From: Pseudoclavibacter soli DSM 23366
GTDB lineage: Bacteria > Actinomycetota > Actinomycetes > Actinomycetales > Microbacteriaceae
DNA: 64,000 nt
NCBI RefSeq assembly: GCF_000423505.1
Contig: NZ_KE384027.1
Coordinates: 1-64,000 of the forward strand
Direction: 5' to 3'
Positions within the stretch are counted from its first letter, which is position 1. The number at the start of each line of letters is the position of its first letter. A program made the translations under genes and the position numbers. A model generated the notes under the pieces. That model worked only from the letters and a program-made list of their open reading frames with translations, was not told the origin of the DNA and made no database searches. Shown here piece after piece: positions 1-8,360 of the stretch.

Positions 1-2
1 AC

Positions 3-356
3 GCGGACCATGTGTTCGCGGGTGCCGGTGACGACACGATCACCACGAACGCGGGCGACGACACCATCGACGCCGGAACCGGTGACGACACCATCTGGTC
101 CGGGTCAGGGCACGACGTGCTCATCTTCGGCCCAGACTCCGGCCATGATGTGGTGAAGGACTTTACTGCCCATGTCCGCGGCGGGCAGGATCTGATCGAC
201 CTCCAGCAATACGGAGTGTCGACATTCGACGATGCACTGGCACACGTCGTCGGGACGACCTCCGGTGTCAGCCTCGAGTTCGGAGAAGCCGATGTAATCC
301 TGCTGCAGGGAGTTGCCGCAAACGATTTGACGGTCGACGATTTTCGCTTCGTGTGA
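3..356 (+). CDS. RTX-repeat secreted protein, C-terminal end (5' truncated by window)
   Basis: The reading frame is open from the first bases, so the N-terminus lies outside the window. It begins with three clear glycine/aspartate nonapeptides of the GAGDDTI type, which form calcium-binding beta-rolls in RTX proteins. About 75 residues follow that resemble the C-terminal secretion region of type I substrates: a SGHDVVKDF segment, then an aliphatic stretch ending in LTVDDFRFV. The stop codon overlaps the start of the exporter gene by one base (TGATG), so the protein is very probably the cargo of the two genes that follow. The catalytic or adhesive part is not visible, so its activity cannot be named. 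Confidence 0.85.
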   Translation, partial: ADHVFAGAGDDTITTNAGDDTIDAGTGDDTIWSGSGHDVLIFGPDSGHDVVKDFTAHVRGGQDLIDLQQYGVSTFDDALAHVVGTTSGVSLEFGEADVILLQGVAANDLTVDDFRFV

Positions 357-2053
357 TGAGCCGCAGAACGACCGCACTCGTACCCGGAAAGGCTCGGAGG
401 GAGAACCTTTTCTCGGGATTCGGCCCCGTGGTCATCGGCCTGATCGTGCTCAGTCTGGTCAGCAACGTACTGGTGCTGACCGGCCCGCTCTTCATGATGC
501 AGGTCTACGATCGCGTGCTCAATTCGCGGTCTGTGCCGACACTTGTAGCGCTCACGATCATCGTGGCCGTGCTCTTCGCCTTCTATGGGGTCATCGATGC
601 CCTGCGCCTGCGCATCTCGAATCGGCTGGGCGACGCTCTCGACGAGCGGATACGTCCGTCCCTCTTCCACGCCGGTCTCGCCGGGAGCCTGCGCAGCCGA
701 CTGCGGCATGACCCTGTCGCCGATGGCGACGCCGTGCACGCGTTCATCACCAACGGGTCCGCCCTCGCATTCCTCGACCTCCCATGGGCCCTCGTCTACA
801 TCTGCGTGGTGTTCGTGCTGCATTCGACGATCGGCTGGGTCGCCCTCGCCTGCATCGCCGTGCAGCTTGCGTTGATGCTGCTCAACGAACTCGTCTCCGC
901 ACGAGCCGTGCGCAGCACCCGAACTCAGCGAGACCAGCGCAGACTTGCCTCGGAGAACGGCAGACAGGGAGTCGAAGAGGCCACGGCGATGGGCATGATC
1001 GAGATGATCGAATCCCGCTGGGAGGAGTCGACCCGGCAGCTGCGCGCATCTGAAGCGACCACCACAGACCAGACGACGGCCATCGGGGCGACAGGTCGCG
1101 CCGCCACACTCTTCTCGCAGTCTCTCGTGCTCGCCTCCGGTGCGTACTTCGTCATTCTCGATGAGATGTCGCCTGGATCGATCATCGCCGCCACCGTGAC
1201 CACAGCAAGAGCCATCGCCATCATCAGTCAGGTCGTCGGCCGCTGGCGGTCCTTTCAAGAGACCCGGGATGCCTCACGGCGTATCGCCGAAGTCCTCGCC
1301 CTACCCGCAAATGAGCCGCCCACGACACAGCTTCCCGCGCCCAGTAGGTCATTCACCGTGGAGGATGCGAGCCTGCTCAGCACCGACCGTTCACGCGTGC
1401 TGCTGCGAAACATCGACCTGACACTCCCCACAGGGTCGGTGCTCGGCGTGCTCGGAGCCGCCGGCGCAGGAAAGAGCACCCTCGCCCAGGTCTGCGTCGG
1501 TGTACGGTTGCTCACCTCGGGCAGAGTACTGCTCGACGGTGCCGAGATATGCCAGTACGGTGACCGTCTCGGAACACAGATCGGTTACGTGCCTCAACGC
1601 ATCGAATTGTTCGACGGCACCGTCGCCGCGAACATCGCACGATTCTCTCCGACCGCCTCCAGCGCCCAGATCATCACAGCAGCCCGTCAGGCGGGCGTCC
1701 ACGAGGCGATCCTCTCGCTGCCCGCCGGTTACGACACGATCATCACACAACGCGGCACCGAGCTCTCCGGCGGCCAGCGCCAACTCGTGGCACTCGCCCG
1801 TGCACTGTATGGCAACCCTTTTCTCCTCGTGCTCGACGAGCCCGACGCCAGCCTCGACAACCGGGGCGAGTCGGCGCTTCATCAGGCTCTGCGCGCTCTG
1901 CGCAGCACCGAACACGTCGTGGTCATCGTCACGCACCGCCCAAGTCTGCTGCCGCTGACGACGCACATTCTCATGCTGCAGGAAGGACGGCAGGTGCTCT
2001 TCGGTCCCCGTGAGAAGACGTTGAAAGCCGCCTTGGAGGTCATCGACCGATGA
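356..2053 (+). CDS. Type I secretion ABC transporter (PrtD-like), ATPase/permease
   Basis: Membrane-embedded exporter half-transporter of about 565 residues. The N-terminal half is hydrophobic (helices near residues 24-50, 60-85, 140-180, 250-290). The C-terminal half is an ABC ATPase: Walker A GAAGAGKST near 367-375, Q-loop GYVPQ near 414, signature LSGGQ near 470, Walker B LLVLDE near 490, switch histidine in THRP near 527. There is no N-terminal C39 peptidase domain, which fits the PrtD class that exports RTX proteins. I chose the ATG at 356, which overlaps the RTX stop codon; a GTG at 353 is the alternative. The gene overlaps the adaptor gene by 4 bp. Several arginines use AGA/AGG, unlike most neighbouring operons. 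Confidence 0.9.
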   Translation: MSRRTTALVPGKARRENLFSGFGPVVIGLIVLSLVSNVLVLTGPLFMMQVYDRVLNSRSVPTLVALTIIVAVLFAFYGVIDALRLRISNRLGDALDERIRPSLFHAGLAGSLRSRLRHDPVADGDAVHAFITNGSALAFLDLPWALVYICVVFVLHSTIGWVALACIAVQLALMLLNELVSARAVRSTRTQRDQRRLASENGRQGVEEATAMGMIEMIESRWEESTRQLRASEATTTDQTTAIGATGRAATLFSQSLVLASGAYFVILDEMSPGSIIAATVTTARAIAIISQVVGRWRSFQETRDASRRIAEVLALPANEPPTTQLPAPSRSFTVEDASLLSTDRSRVLLRNIDLTLPTGSVLGVLGAAGAGKSTLAQVCVGVRLLTSGRVLLDGAEICQYGDRLGTQIGYVPQRIELFDGTVAANIARFSPTASSAQIITAARQAGVHEAILSLPAGYDTIITQRGTELSGGQRQLVALARALYGNPFLLVLDEPDASLDNRGESALHQALRALRSTEHVVVIVTHRPSLLPLTTHILMLQEGRQVLFGPREKTLKAALEVIDR

Positions 2054-3375
2054 GCCAGGATGGAACACACAGCGGTCGACAAGAGCCCCGCTCCTCTCAG
2101 ATCCACTCCGCACGACGACTGGCAGTCGGTGGCGCCGTGACGATTGTCGTGCTCTTGGTCACCATGGTCACGACGGCAGCGCTCGTTCATATCGACTCCG
2201 CCGTCACTGCATCCGGCACTGTGACTGGAAGCGCCGGTACGCAGAACATTGCCTTCACCGTGGCCGGGCGCGTGGAAGCACTGCCTGTGTCGGAAGCCCA
2301 GCACGTCGAGCAGGGAGAGGTGCTCGCTGAACTCGATGACACGGAGGTCAGAGGTCAGCTGACCAGTGCCCAGCATGCGGCTGGCGAGGCGATCACACAG
2401 GCGATCATGATGCAAGATCAAGTCGATGGTCAGAGAACGCTCACTGTCGATCAGCAGTCGAGGGATCTCATGGGAGACCAGGCAGAGCATATTCTCAGTG
2501 GTGCACAGACGGCACTGGACGCCCACTTCGCAGCAGAGGACCTCCGCGCCAGACAGCTCCGTCAGGATCTCGCAGAGGCCGACCACGAGATCACCAGTGC
2601 ACAGACGAGCGCATCCGATGCACGAGATCAGCTGACGAGCGTGACCGATCAGCTCCATGCGGCGCAAGCCCTGGGGCCTTCCGCAGAGGCCCAGGTGACG
2701 GTGCTCGAGTCTCAACGGCAGCAGGCCGAAGCACAGGCGGATCAACTTGACGAGGCCGTCCGTACCGCGGAACAGACACGAACAGGCATCCAGGCCGCTT
2801 TCGATCAGACGACCGCCGATCAACGATCAACCGCGACGAACTCGCTCGTTCAGCTGAACGCGGCCGCACAGACGGCACGGGACAACGTGAGCGCGCTTGA
2901 ACTGCAGCTCTCACAACTCACGCTCACCGCCCCGGTATCGGGGACCGTCTTCAACACCTCCGTGGACACAACTGACACCGTCGTCACAGCCGGGCAAGTC
3001 ATCATGCAGATCAGACCGGATGCCGGAGACCTGACCATCGATGTGCGCATCGCCCCCGACGACATCGACCAGGTGCATGCCGGAGCCGCTGCCCGTGTCG
3101 CCTTCACCGGCCTGAGCCGCGTTACCACGCCCCAGCTCAGCACGATCATCGACTCGGTTTCACCGGACCTCGTCACCGACGAGCAGAACACGCCAAGTCA
3201 CTATCTGGCGCGCTTGCGAATACCCCAGAGCGAGATCGATCGCCTCGATGACGACGTACAGCTACAGCCCGGCATGAACGCAGAAGTCTACGTCACCGGC
3301 GAGAGTCGCACGATTCTCTCGTATCTCGTGAAACCCATCCTGGACCGCCTCGAACATACCTTCCGCGAGCCCTGA
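2050..3375 (+). CDS. HlyD-family type I secretion adaptor (membrane fusion protein)
   Basis: This 441-residue protein has one N-terminal transmembrane helix (about residues 22-48), a lipoyl/biotinyl-like half motif (GRVEALPVSEAQHVEQGEVLAELDD split around the hairpin), a long alpha-helical hairpin rich in Q/A/E (about 95-280), and a second lipoyl half with LTAPVSGTVF. The C-terminus LVKPILDRLEHTFREP resembles the conserved end of RTX-exporter adaptors, whose sequence typically closes with a similar FRE motif. The start overlaps the ABC stop (ATGA). In diderm bacteria this protein bridges to an outer-membrane TolC channel; none is encoded here and none would be expected in a monoderm, so how it acts is open. 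Confidence 0.85.
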   Translation: MSQDGTHSGRQEPRSSQIHSARRLAVGGAVTIVVLLVTMVTTAALVHIDSAVTASGTVTGSAGTQNIAFTVAGRVEALPVSEAQHVEQGEVLAELDDTEVRGQLTSAQHAAGEAITQAIMMQDQVDGQRTLTVDQQSRDLMGDQAEHILSGAQTALDAHFAAEDLRARQLRQDLAEADHEITSAQTSASDARDQLTSVTDQLHAAQALGPSAEAQVTVLESQRQQAEAQADQLDEAVRTAEQTRTGIQAAFDQTTADQRSTATNSLVQLNAAAQTARDNVSALELQLSQLTLTAPVSGTVFNTSVDTTDTVVTAGQVIMQIRPDAGDLTIDVRIAPDDIDQVHAGAAARVAFTGLSRVTTPQLSTIIDSVSPDLVTDEQNTPSHYLARLRIPQSEIDRLDDDVQLQPGMNAEVYVTGESRTILSYLVKPILDRLEHTFREP

Positions 3376-3563
3376 TACCTGATAGAAATCCGGACGCCGC
3401 AGAACTCACCCAACACGCTCAACGATCAGCACGCCGATGAGAACGACATCCCGGACTGACCCGTCGCAGCCAGAGCTGAACCGTCCCGCCCCACGGCAGC
3501 GCTTGAACTACTGACGCGTCTGGCCTGGCTCGCCCGCCTGACCGCCCGACGTGATCGACGGCC

Positions 3564-6086
3564 TCAGCCCGCCGGCCGCTGCAACTTCGCGCCCTCCACA
3601 TCGACGTCGGGCAGGATGCGATCAAGCCACTTTGGCATCCACCAGGCCGAGCGCCCGAGCAGGTGCATCGCCGCCGGAATGATCGTCATGCGCACCAGGA
3701 AGGCATCGATGAGCACGCCGAACGCCAGGGCGAAGCCGATCGGGCGAATCATGGTGAGTTCGGCCCAGATGAACCCGGCGAACACGCTGACCATGATGAT
3801 CGCCGCGGCGGTGACCACCCGTGCGCCCACAGTGAACCCGTGCAGCACCGCCTGCCGGGGCGTCGCCCCGTGTGCGAAACTCTCGCGCATGCCCGAGCCG
3901 AGGAACATCTGATAGTCCATGGCCAGCCCGAAGAGCACACCGATCAGAATGATCGGCAGAAAGCTCAGCACCGACGTGGGGTCGTGCACGCCGAACAGGC
4001 CAGCCAGCCAGCCCCACTGGTAGATGGCCACCGTGGCGCCGAGGCTGGCCGCCAGCGACAGCAGAAACCCGGCTGTAGCAAGCACCGGCAGCACGATCGA
4101 GCGGAAGACCAGAATCAGCAGCAGCAGCGACAGCCCGATCACGATCGCCAGATAAGGCGGCAGTGCATCACCGAGCTTCTGCGAGACGTCGATATTGGCC
4201 GCAGCCAGACCGGTGACGCCAATCGAGGCGCCGGTTTCAGCTTCGATGTCGGCAGCACTCGCCCGAATCTCATCGACCACCTGCTCGGTCTCGCTGCTGG
4301 CCGGCCCGTTCGCCGAGATCACCTGCAGCACCGCAGTGCGGTGATCATCGCTGTAGGCACCGGGCACGGCAGCCGCCACGCCGTCGATGTCGCGCAGGTG
4401 GTCGGCGAGATCGAGTGCGGCGTCTTCGGCTGCGGTGGCCGAGGTGACGGTCTCGGGCAGCTCGGCCACCACAATCAGTGGCCCGTTGGCGCCGGCGCCG
4501 AAGTTCTCAGCGATCAGCTGATAGGCGCGATACCCGGTGCTGTCGGGCTCTTCAGAGCTGCCGTCGGGCAGGCCCAGCCGCAGAGACGCAGCCGGCACCG
4601 CCAGCAGCCCGGCGATCACGACGCCCGCCACCAGCGACAGCACAGGGTGACCGGTGACGAGTCGCCCCCAGTCCCGGCGACGGCGACGCGCAGCCGGGGC
4701 TGGGGCGACCGGTGCATCCTGCGGGCCAACGTCGTGGTTGACAGCCAGCGCAGCGCGCTCGCGACGGCTGAGGATGCGCGGGCCCACGAATGCGAGCACG
4801 GCCGGTGTCAGCGTGAGCGCCACGAGCACCGCGACCACGATGGTCGCCGCACCGGCCAGGCCCATGACGGTCAGAAACGGCAGGCCGGGCACCGCGAGCG
4901 CTGCCAGTGCGATCACCACGGTGAGCCCGGCGAACATCACCGCGTTGCCGGCGGTGCCAGCGGCTAGTGGAATGGAGTCGGTCACGCTCATACCCTGCTT
5001 CAGCTGCGTGCGGTGACGGTTGACGATGAACAGCGAGTAGTCGATGCCGACGGCCAGACCAAGCATGAGCGCGAGCATCGGCGACACTGAGGTCATCTCG
5101 ATCACACCGGTGAGGGCGAAGGTGCCCCCGACGCCGACACCGACGCCGACCAAAGCCATCAGCAGGGGCAGCCCGGCACCGATGAGGGTGCCGAGCATAA
5201 TCACGAGCACGAGGGCGGCGACCACAAGGCCGAGGATTTCGCCGGGGCCGATCAGCGATGAGAGGTCAGAGACGATCTCGGTGCTGTACTCGGCGGTCAC
5301 ACCGGTGCCGTTCAACTGCTGGGTGACGGTGTCGACGATGTCGGAGCGATCAGCGGCTGCCACACTCTCGGCCGAGGTGGTGAAGGTCAGCTGTGCCTGC
5401 GCCACGCGCCCGTTCTCTGAGACGAAGTGCACGTCGGCTGCAGCGTCGAGCGAGCGCTCGGCTCGCGACAGTTCGGCTGACTGGGTGTCAAGCTGCTGCT
5501 GCGCAGCGTCGAGCTGGGCCTGCTGCGCATCAATCTGCTGCTGCGCGGCGTCGAGCTGCGCGGTGAGCGCCTGCGCCTGCGCCTGGGCGCCCTGCGTCTG
5601 CGCGGCATCGCGCGCTTGACGCAGCTGTTGCACCTGCCCCTGGGCCGTCTCGATTTGGGTGCGCCCAGCGGCCAGCTGGGCAGTGGCCTGATCGACCTGG
5701 GGTTGGGCGGCCTCAACCTGCTCACGTGCCTCATCGAGCTGGCGCTCGGTCACGAACGGATCGATCACCGAGGCAATGGCCGATTGGTCTGCCACCTCAG
5801 CCAGTGCGCGGGTGATGGCTGCCTCTTGGTCTTCGGTGAAGGTCTGACCCTCGCCGGCGTCGAACACGATGCTCGCTGTGCCGCCAGACGAGGCGGGGAT
5901 GCGCTGCTCGAGTCGATCGATCAACTGCTGCGATTGGGTGCCCGGAATCGTGAAGGTATTGCTCGTGGTGCCGGAGAACAGCGCAACCGCTGCGCCAACT
6001 GCCAGCAGCACGACCAACCAGATCGCTGTGATGAACCTGCGGTGTGCGGCGCTGAAGCGCCCGAGTCGTGCGAGAAGTGCTGCCAT
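3564..6086 (-). CDS. MMPL/RND-family membrane transporter with coiled-coil extracellular loop
   Basis: An 840-residue polytopic protein with the two-fold MMPL layout: one helix (17-38), a large extracellular loop, a block of about five helices, a second loop, and a second helix block near the C-terminus. MMPL proteins export lipids, siderophores or drugs using proton motive force; the substrate here is unknown. The first loop holds a long Q/A-rich coiled coil (about 115-217, with repeated AQQQ/LDAAQ heptads), longer than in basic MMPL members. The start at 6086 was chosen because AAGGAGA precedes it; the frame stays open upstream but that part runs into tetR. It is 32 bp downstream of tetR and probably shares its transcript. 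Confidence 0.88.
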   Translation of the reverse strand: MAALLARLGRFSAAHRRFITAIWLVVLLAVGAAVALFSGTTSNTFTIPGTQSQQLIDRLEQRIPASSGGTASIVFDAGEGQTFTEDQEAAITRALAEVADQSAIASVIDPFVTERQLDEAREQVEAAQPQVDQATAQLAAGRTQIETAQGQVQQLRQARDAAQTQGAQAQAQALTAQLDAAQQQIDAQQAQLDAAQQQLDTQSAELSRAERSLDAAADVHFVSENGRVAQAQLTFTTSAESVAAADRSDIVDTVTQQLNGTGVTAEYSTEIVSDLSSLIGPGEILGLVVAALVLVIMLGTLIGAGLPLLMALVGVGVGVGGTFALTGVIEMTSVSPMLALMLGLAVGIDYSLFIVNRHRTQLKQGMSVTDSIPLAAGTAGNAVMFAGLTVVIALAALAVPGLPFLTVMGLAGAATIVVAVLVALTLTPAVLAFVGPRILSRRERAALAVNHDVGPQDAPVAPAPAARRRRRDWGRLVTGHPVLSLVAGVVIAGLLAVPAASLRLGLPDGSSEEPDSTGYRAYQLIAENFGAGANGPLIVVAELPETVTSATAAEDAALDLADHLRDIDGVAAAVPGAYSDDHRTAVLQVISANGPASSETEQVVDEIRASAADIEAETGASIGVTGLAAANIDVSQKLGDALPPYLAIVIGLSLLLLILVFRSIVLPVLATAGFLLSLAASLGATVAIYQWGWLAGLFGVHDPTSVLSFLPIILIGVLFGLAMDYQMFLGSGMRESFAHGATPRQAVLHGFTVGARVVTAAAIIMVSVFAGFIWAELTMIRPIGFALAFGVLIDAFLVRMTIIPAAMHLLGRSAWWMPKWLDRILPDVDVEGAKLQRPAG

Positions 6087-6118
6087 GAGAAGTCTCCTTG
6101 GGGGTCGGAAAACACTGG

Positions 6119-6733
6119 TCAGAGGTCGGCGAAGCCGTCGCGCAGCACCTCGACGGTGCTGAGCATGAGCTGTTTGAGCTCGCGCAGATCGGCTTCTGTG
6201 ATGGGATGGTCGACTGCCGTGAGCCAGTCGGTCATGGTGGCACGAACGCTGCCGAAGACCGAGGCCACGAACACGGTCAGGCGCAGGCCGCCATCGGCTT
6301 GGTGCCCGCCCTGTGCCACCAGCGCATGAACGAAGCTGCGAGCGGCGTGCTCCCAGCTCTCGAGCTCGTAGCGCACGTATTCGGCGTGCCCGCCGATAGC
6401 TCGGTCGAGGTCGAGGCACACCTGCAGGTAGTCGAGTGTGACATTGGCCGAGATCACCCGCAGCACGGTCTCGACCAGGCTCTCGTCACGGGAGCGAGTA
6501 TCGACTTCGTCGAGCACTCGGGCCAGGAGGTCGTCGGTGGGTGCGTTCAGCGCGGCATCGATGCTGGAGAAGTAGTTGAAAAACGTGCGTCGCGACACGC
6601 CCGCCTGCTCGGCAATGCGCTCGACCGTGACCGCTTCGCGACCATGTTCGATGACCAGCGCGATGGATGCGTCGCTGATGGCCGTACGGGTGGCCCTGCG
6701 GTTTCGATCACGGCGGCTGGTGGTCTCGGTCAC
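6119..6733 (-). CDS. TetR-family transcriptional regulator
   Basis: A 204-residue regulator. The N-terminal TetR helix-turn-helix covers about residues 14-60, with the hallmark VERIAEQAGVSRRTFFNYF segment; the C-terminal ligand-binding half is variable, as usual. The GTG start is only 6 bp from a TAGTGT -10 box, so the mRNA is probably leaderless. The promoter carries overlapping palindromes, and the gene precedes the MMPL transporter on the same strand. Inference: it represses itself and the transporter, releasing when a transported compound binds. The ligand cannot be read from sequence. Confidence 0.9.
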   Translation of the reverse strand: MTETTSRRDRNRRATRTAISDASIALVIEHGREAVTVERIAEQAGVSRRTFFNYFSSIDAALNAPTDDLLARVLDEVDTRSRDESLVETVLRVISANVTLDYLQVCLDLDRAIGGHAEYVRYELESWEHAARSFVHALVAQGGHQADGGLRLTVFVASVFGSVRATMTDWLTAVDHPITEADLRELKQLMLSTVEVLRDGFADL

Positions 6734-6739
6734 GTCTTT

Positions 6740-6769
6740 ACACTACGTGCAAGTTTGCACTCAGTGCAA
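6740..6769 (-). promoter_or_regulatory. tetR promoter with overlapping palindromic operators
   Basis: TTGCACTCAGTGCAA (6755-6769) is a perfect 7-1-7 inverted repeat, and GTGCAAGTTTGCAC (6747-6760) is a perfect 6-2-6 inverted repeat sharing the middle half-site. On the minus strand a -35-like TTGCAC (6768-6763) and -10 TAGTGT (6745-6740) have a 17-bp spacer, so the palindromes cover the promoter. This is the expected position for autorepression by the adjacent TetR protein. The site also overlaps the last codons of the upstream LssY-like gene. Confidence 0.7.
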
Positions 6770-8194
6770 GCCCTCTGTCGCGCGCTTCGCGTCGGCACGA
6801 TCGTGCTGCCAGGTGTACTCACGGGCGTCGACGCTCGACAGCGCGAGCAGCACAAGGATGTTGGCGGCGATCGTGGCGACTTCACCGAGCCCGTCGACCA
6901 GTCGACCGTCGACGTACCAGTCGACGAACACGGTCGCAGTCGACACCGCAGACATTGCCATGACCACCAGACGCGCCACTCCCACCCCGCGAAGCACCAT
7001 CACCCCGAGCGTCAGCTCGAAGGCGATCAGAGCCGCACCAGCAATGAGCACAGCGACAACTGCGCCTTGATCTGGCGACCAGCCAGCCAAGTCGGCGAGC
7101 AGACGGTCAGCGCTCTGCACTCCCGGGGTGAGCACGGCTGCCAGAGCGAGCACGGTGAGCGCCACCCGTGTGAACACGGCAAACGCTCCGAAGACGATAG
7201 TGGCCGGGCGGCCATGCCGACGCACCTGTTCGGCTGCCGCAGCCTCGGCCATCCGTTCGCCGCGTGTGAGATCGAAGGCCACGCGCTTGCCGACCGCGTC
7301 GGCTCGCCCAGCGGCGGCGGCCGTCGCCACCGCGAGCGGGGCAATGCCCGCCGGCTCGGGCTGATCGTTGACACCACGCACATCGATGACCGGCAGATCG
7401 CCGTCGGTGCGAATCGAGTCGCCACCGCCATTTCGGGAGTGGTAGCCAGTCGAGAAGTCTTTGAGCAGATACACTCGCGCGCCCTCGCCCGCCCCGAGCA
7501 CCGTCGATACGATGTGGTCGCGCTCGACATCGGTGTCTTCGTCGATCTTGTGAGTGATCTGCAGCGTGAACAGCGAAAAACCGACCGCCCGGTCGAAGGT
7601 GCCCGCCGCCAGCCAGTCAACTCGATGGCCACCGGGCAGCAGCCAGCCGTCAGGGCATCGCCAGAATCGCACATGATGGCGTTTGGCCGGGTTGCCCGCG
7701 ACCTCTTGCTGATAGGCGAAGTCTTGTTGTCTACCGAAGAGCATCAGCGGGCTCACCGGAGCCTCGTCATAGCTGCGTCGGGTGAGTGTCGAGACCACAA
7801 TGCGCACGCTGGATGCGAGGGTCAGCTCATCGGCGAGAGTCCAGCCGGCAGCCCGCATCACCTGGTGCACTCGGTCTTCGTCGCCGAGCAGTGCCAGGTT
7901 GACCGGGTCGCCCAGCAGACCGTCGCTGGTGCGCGTGCGCCCGATGAAGTAGTCAGGCACGTAGATCGAGCTCAGGATGCGGTGCAGACGAGGCAGAGCC
8001 AGATAGGCCAGCAGCCCCCAAAACACAACGAGCAGCGGCAGCGCTCGCCACCCCATGCGGGTGGCGTCTTCGAGCAGCAGCAGGGCCAGCCAGAAGGTGG
8101 CAAGACCGGCGTACAGAAAAAAGACGTTGTCGAGCACGCGCAGCACACCGCGCTCACGCCGCGCGTGCACCACCGAGTCGTGCGCCATGCTCAT
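6761..8194 (-). CDS. LssY C-terminal domain membrane protein
   Basis: A 477-residue integral membrane protein. Two helices lie near residues 25-45 and 50-68. A soluble region (about 95-270) follows, with SRNGGGDSIRTDGDLPV, a motif recognisable from LssY C-terminal-domain proteins, which occur with PAP2/DedA-like membrane proteins. About four helices occupy residues 340-455. Its biochemical role is not established. AAAGG precedes the ATG at 8194; a second in-frame ATG two codons later (8188) is possible. Its 3' end runs into the tetR operator. The gene is divergent from the Nramp gene. Confidence 0.7.
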   Translation of the reverse strand: MSMAHDSVVHARRERGVLRVLDNVFFLYAGLATFWLALLLLEDATRMGWRALPLLVVFWGLLAYLALPRLHRILSSIYVPDYFIGRTRTSDGLLGDPVNLALLGDEDRVHQVMRAAGWTLADELTLASSVRIVVSTLTRRSYDEAPVSPLMLFGRQQDFAYQQEVAGNPAKRHHVRFWRCPDGWLLPGGHRVDWLAAGTFDRAVGFSLFTLQITHKIDEDTDVERDHIVSTVLGAGEGARVYLLKDFSTGYHSRNGGGDSIRTDGDLPVIDVRGVNDQPEPAGIAPLAVATAAAAGRADAVGKRVAFDLTRGERMAEAAAAEQVRRHGRPATIVFGAFAVFTRVALTVLALAAVLTPGVQSADRLLADLAGWSPDQGAVVAVLIAGAALIAFELTLGVMVLRGVGVARLVVMAMSAVSTATVFVDWYVDGRLVDGLGEVATIAANILVLLALSSVDAREYTWQHDRADAKRATEGLH

Positions 8195-8285
8195 TGCCTT
8201 TCGCTGTTTCTGCAGCTCTCAGCGTAGCGAAGCCCTGTGACACCACCGAGCAATCGAGCATCGGGGTATGTTCGGGTAACCAAAC

Positions 8286-8313
8286 TTTGATATTAGTATG
8301 GTAAAACTATTAC
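8286..8313 (+). promoter_or_regulatory. AT-rich candidate promoter for the Nramp gene
   Basis: This is a sharply AT-rich island in a G+C-rich region. TTTGAT (8286-8291) and TATTAC (8308-8313) are 16 bp apart. The stretch also holds a weak dyad TAGT-N8-ACTA (8294-8309), which could be a metalloregulator site of the MntR/DtxR sort, but the match to a known box is poor. Confidence 0.35.
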
Positions 8314-8360
8314 AGGGTGTGGTTTGGTCGCGCCCGAATCGCTCACAAGGAGAACTACTG

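Noticed and set aside
3376-3563. A possible terminator or small gene after the HlyD gene
   Set aside because: I find no stem with a T-run and no convincing open frame with a ribosome binding site in these 188 bp.
3663-4967. A 434-codon plus-strand open frame antisense to the MMPL gene
   Set aside because: His/Gln/Arg-rich shadow composition and no domain; the opposite strand holds a clear MMPL protein.
6098-8227. A 709-codon plus-strand open frame antisense to tetR and the LssY-like gene
   Set aside because: Its composition is the mirror of the minus-strand genes, it has no recognisable domain, and it spans the divergent tetR operator. High-G+C antisense frames are often long.
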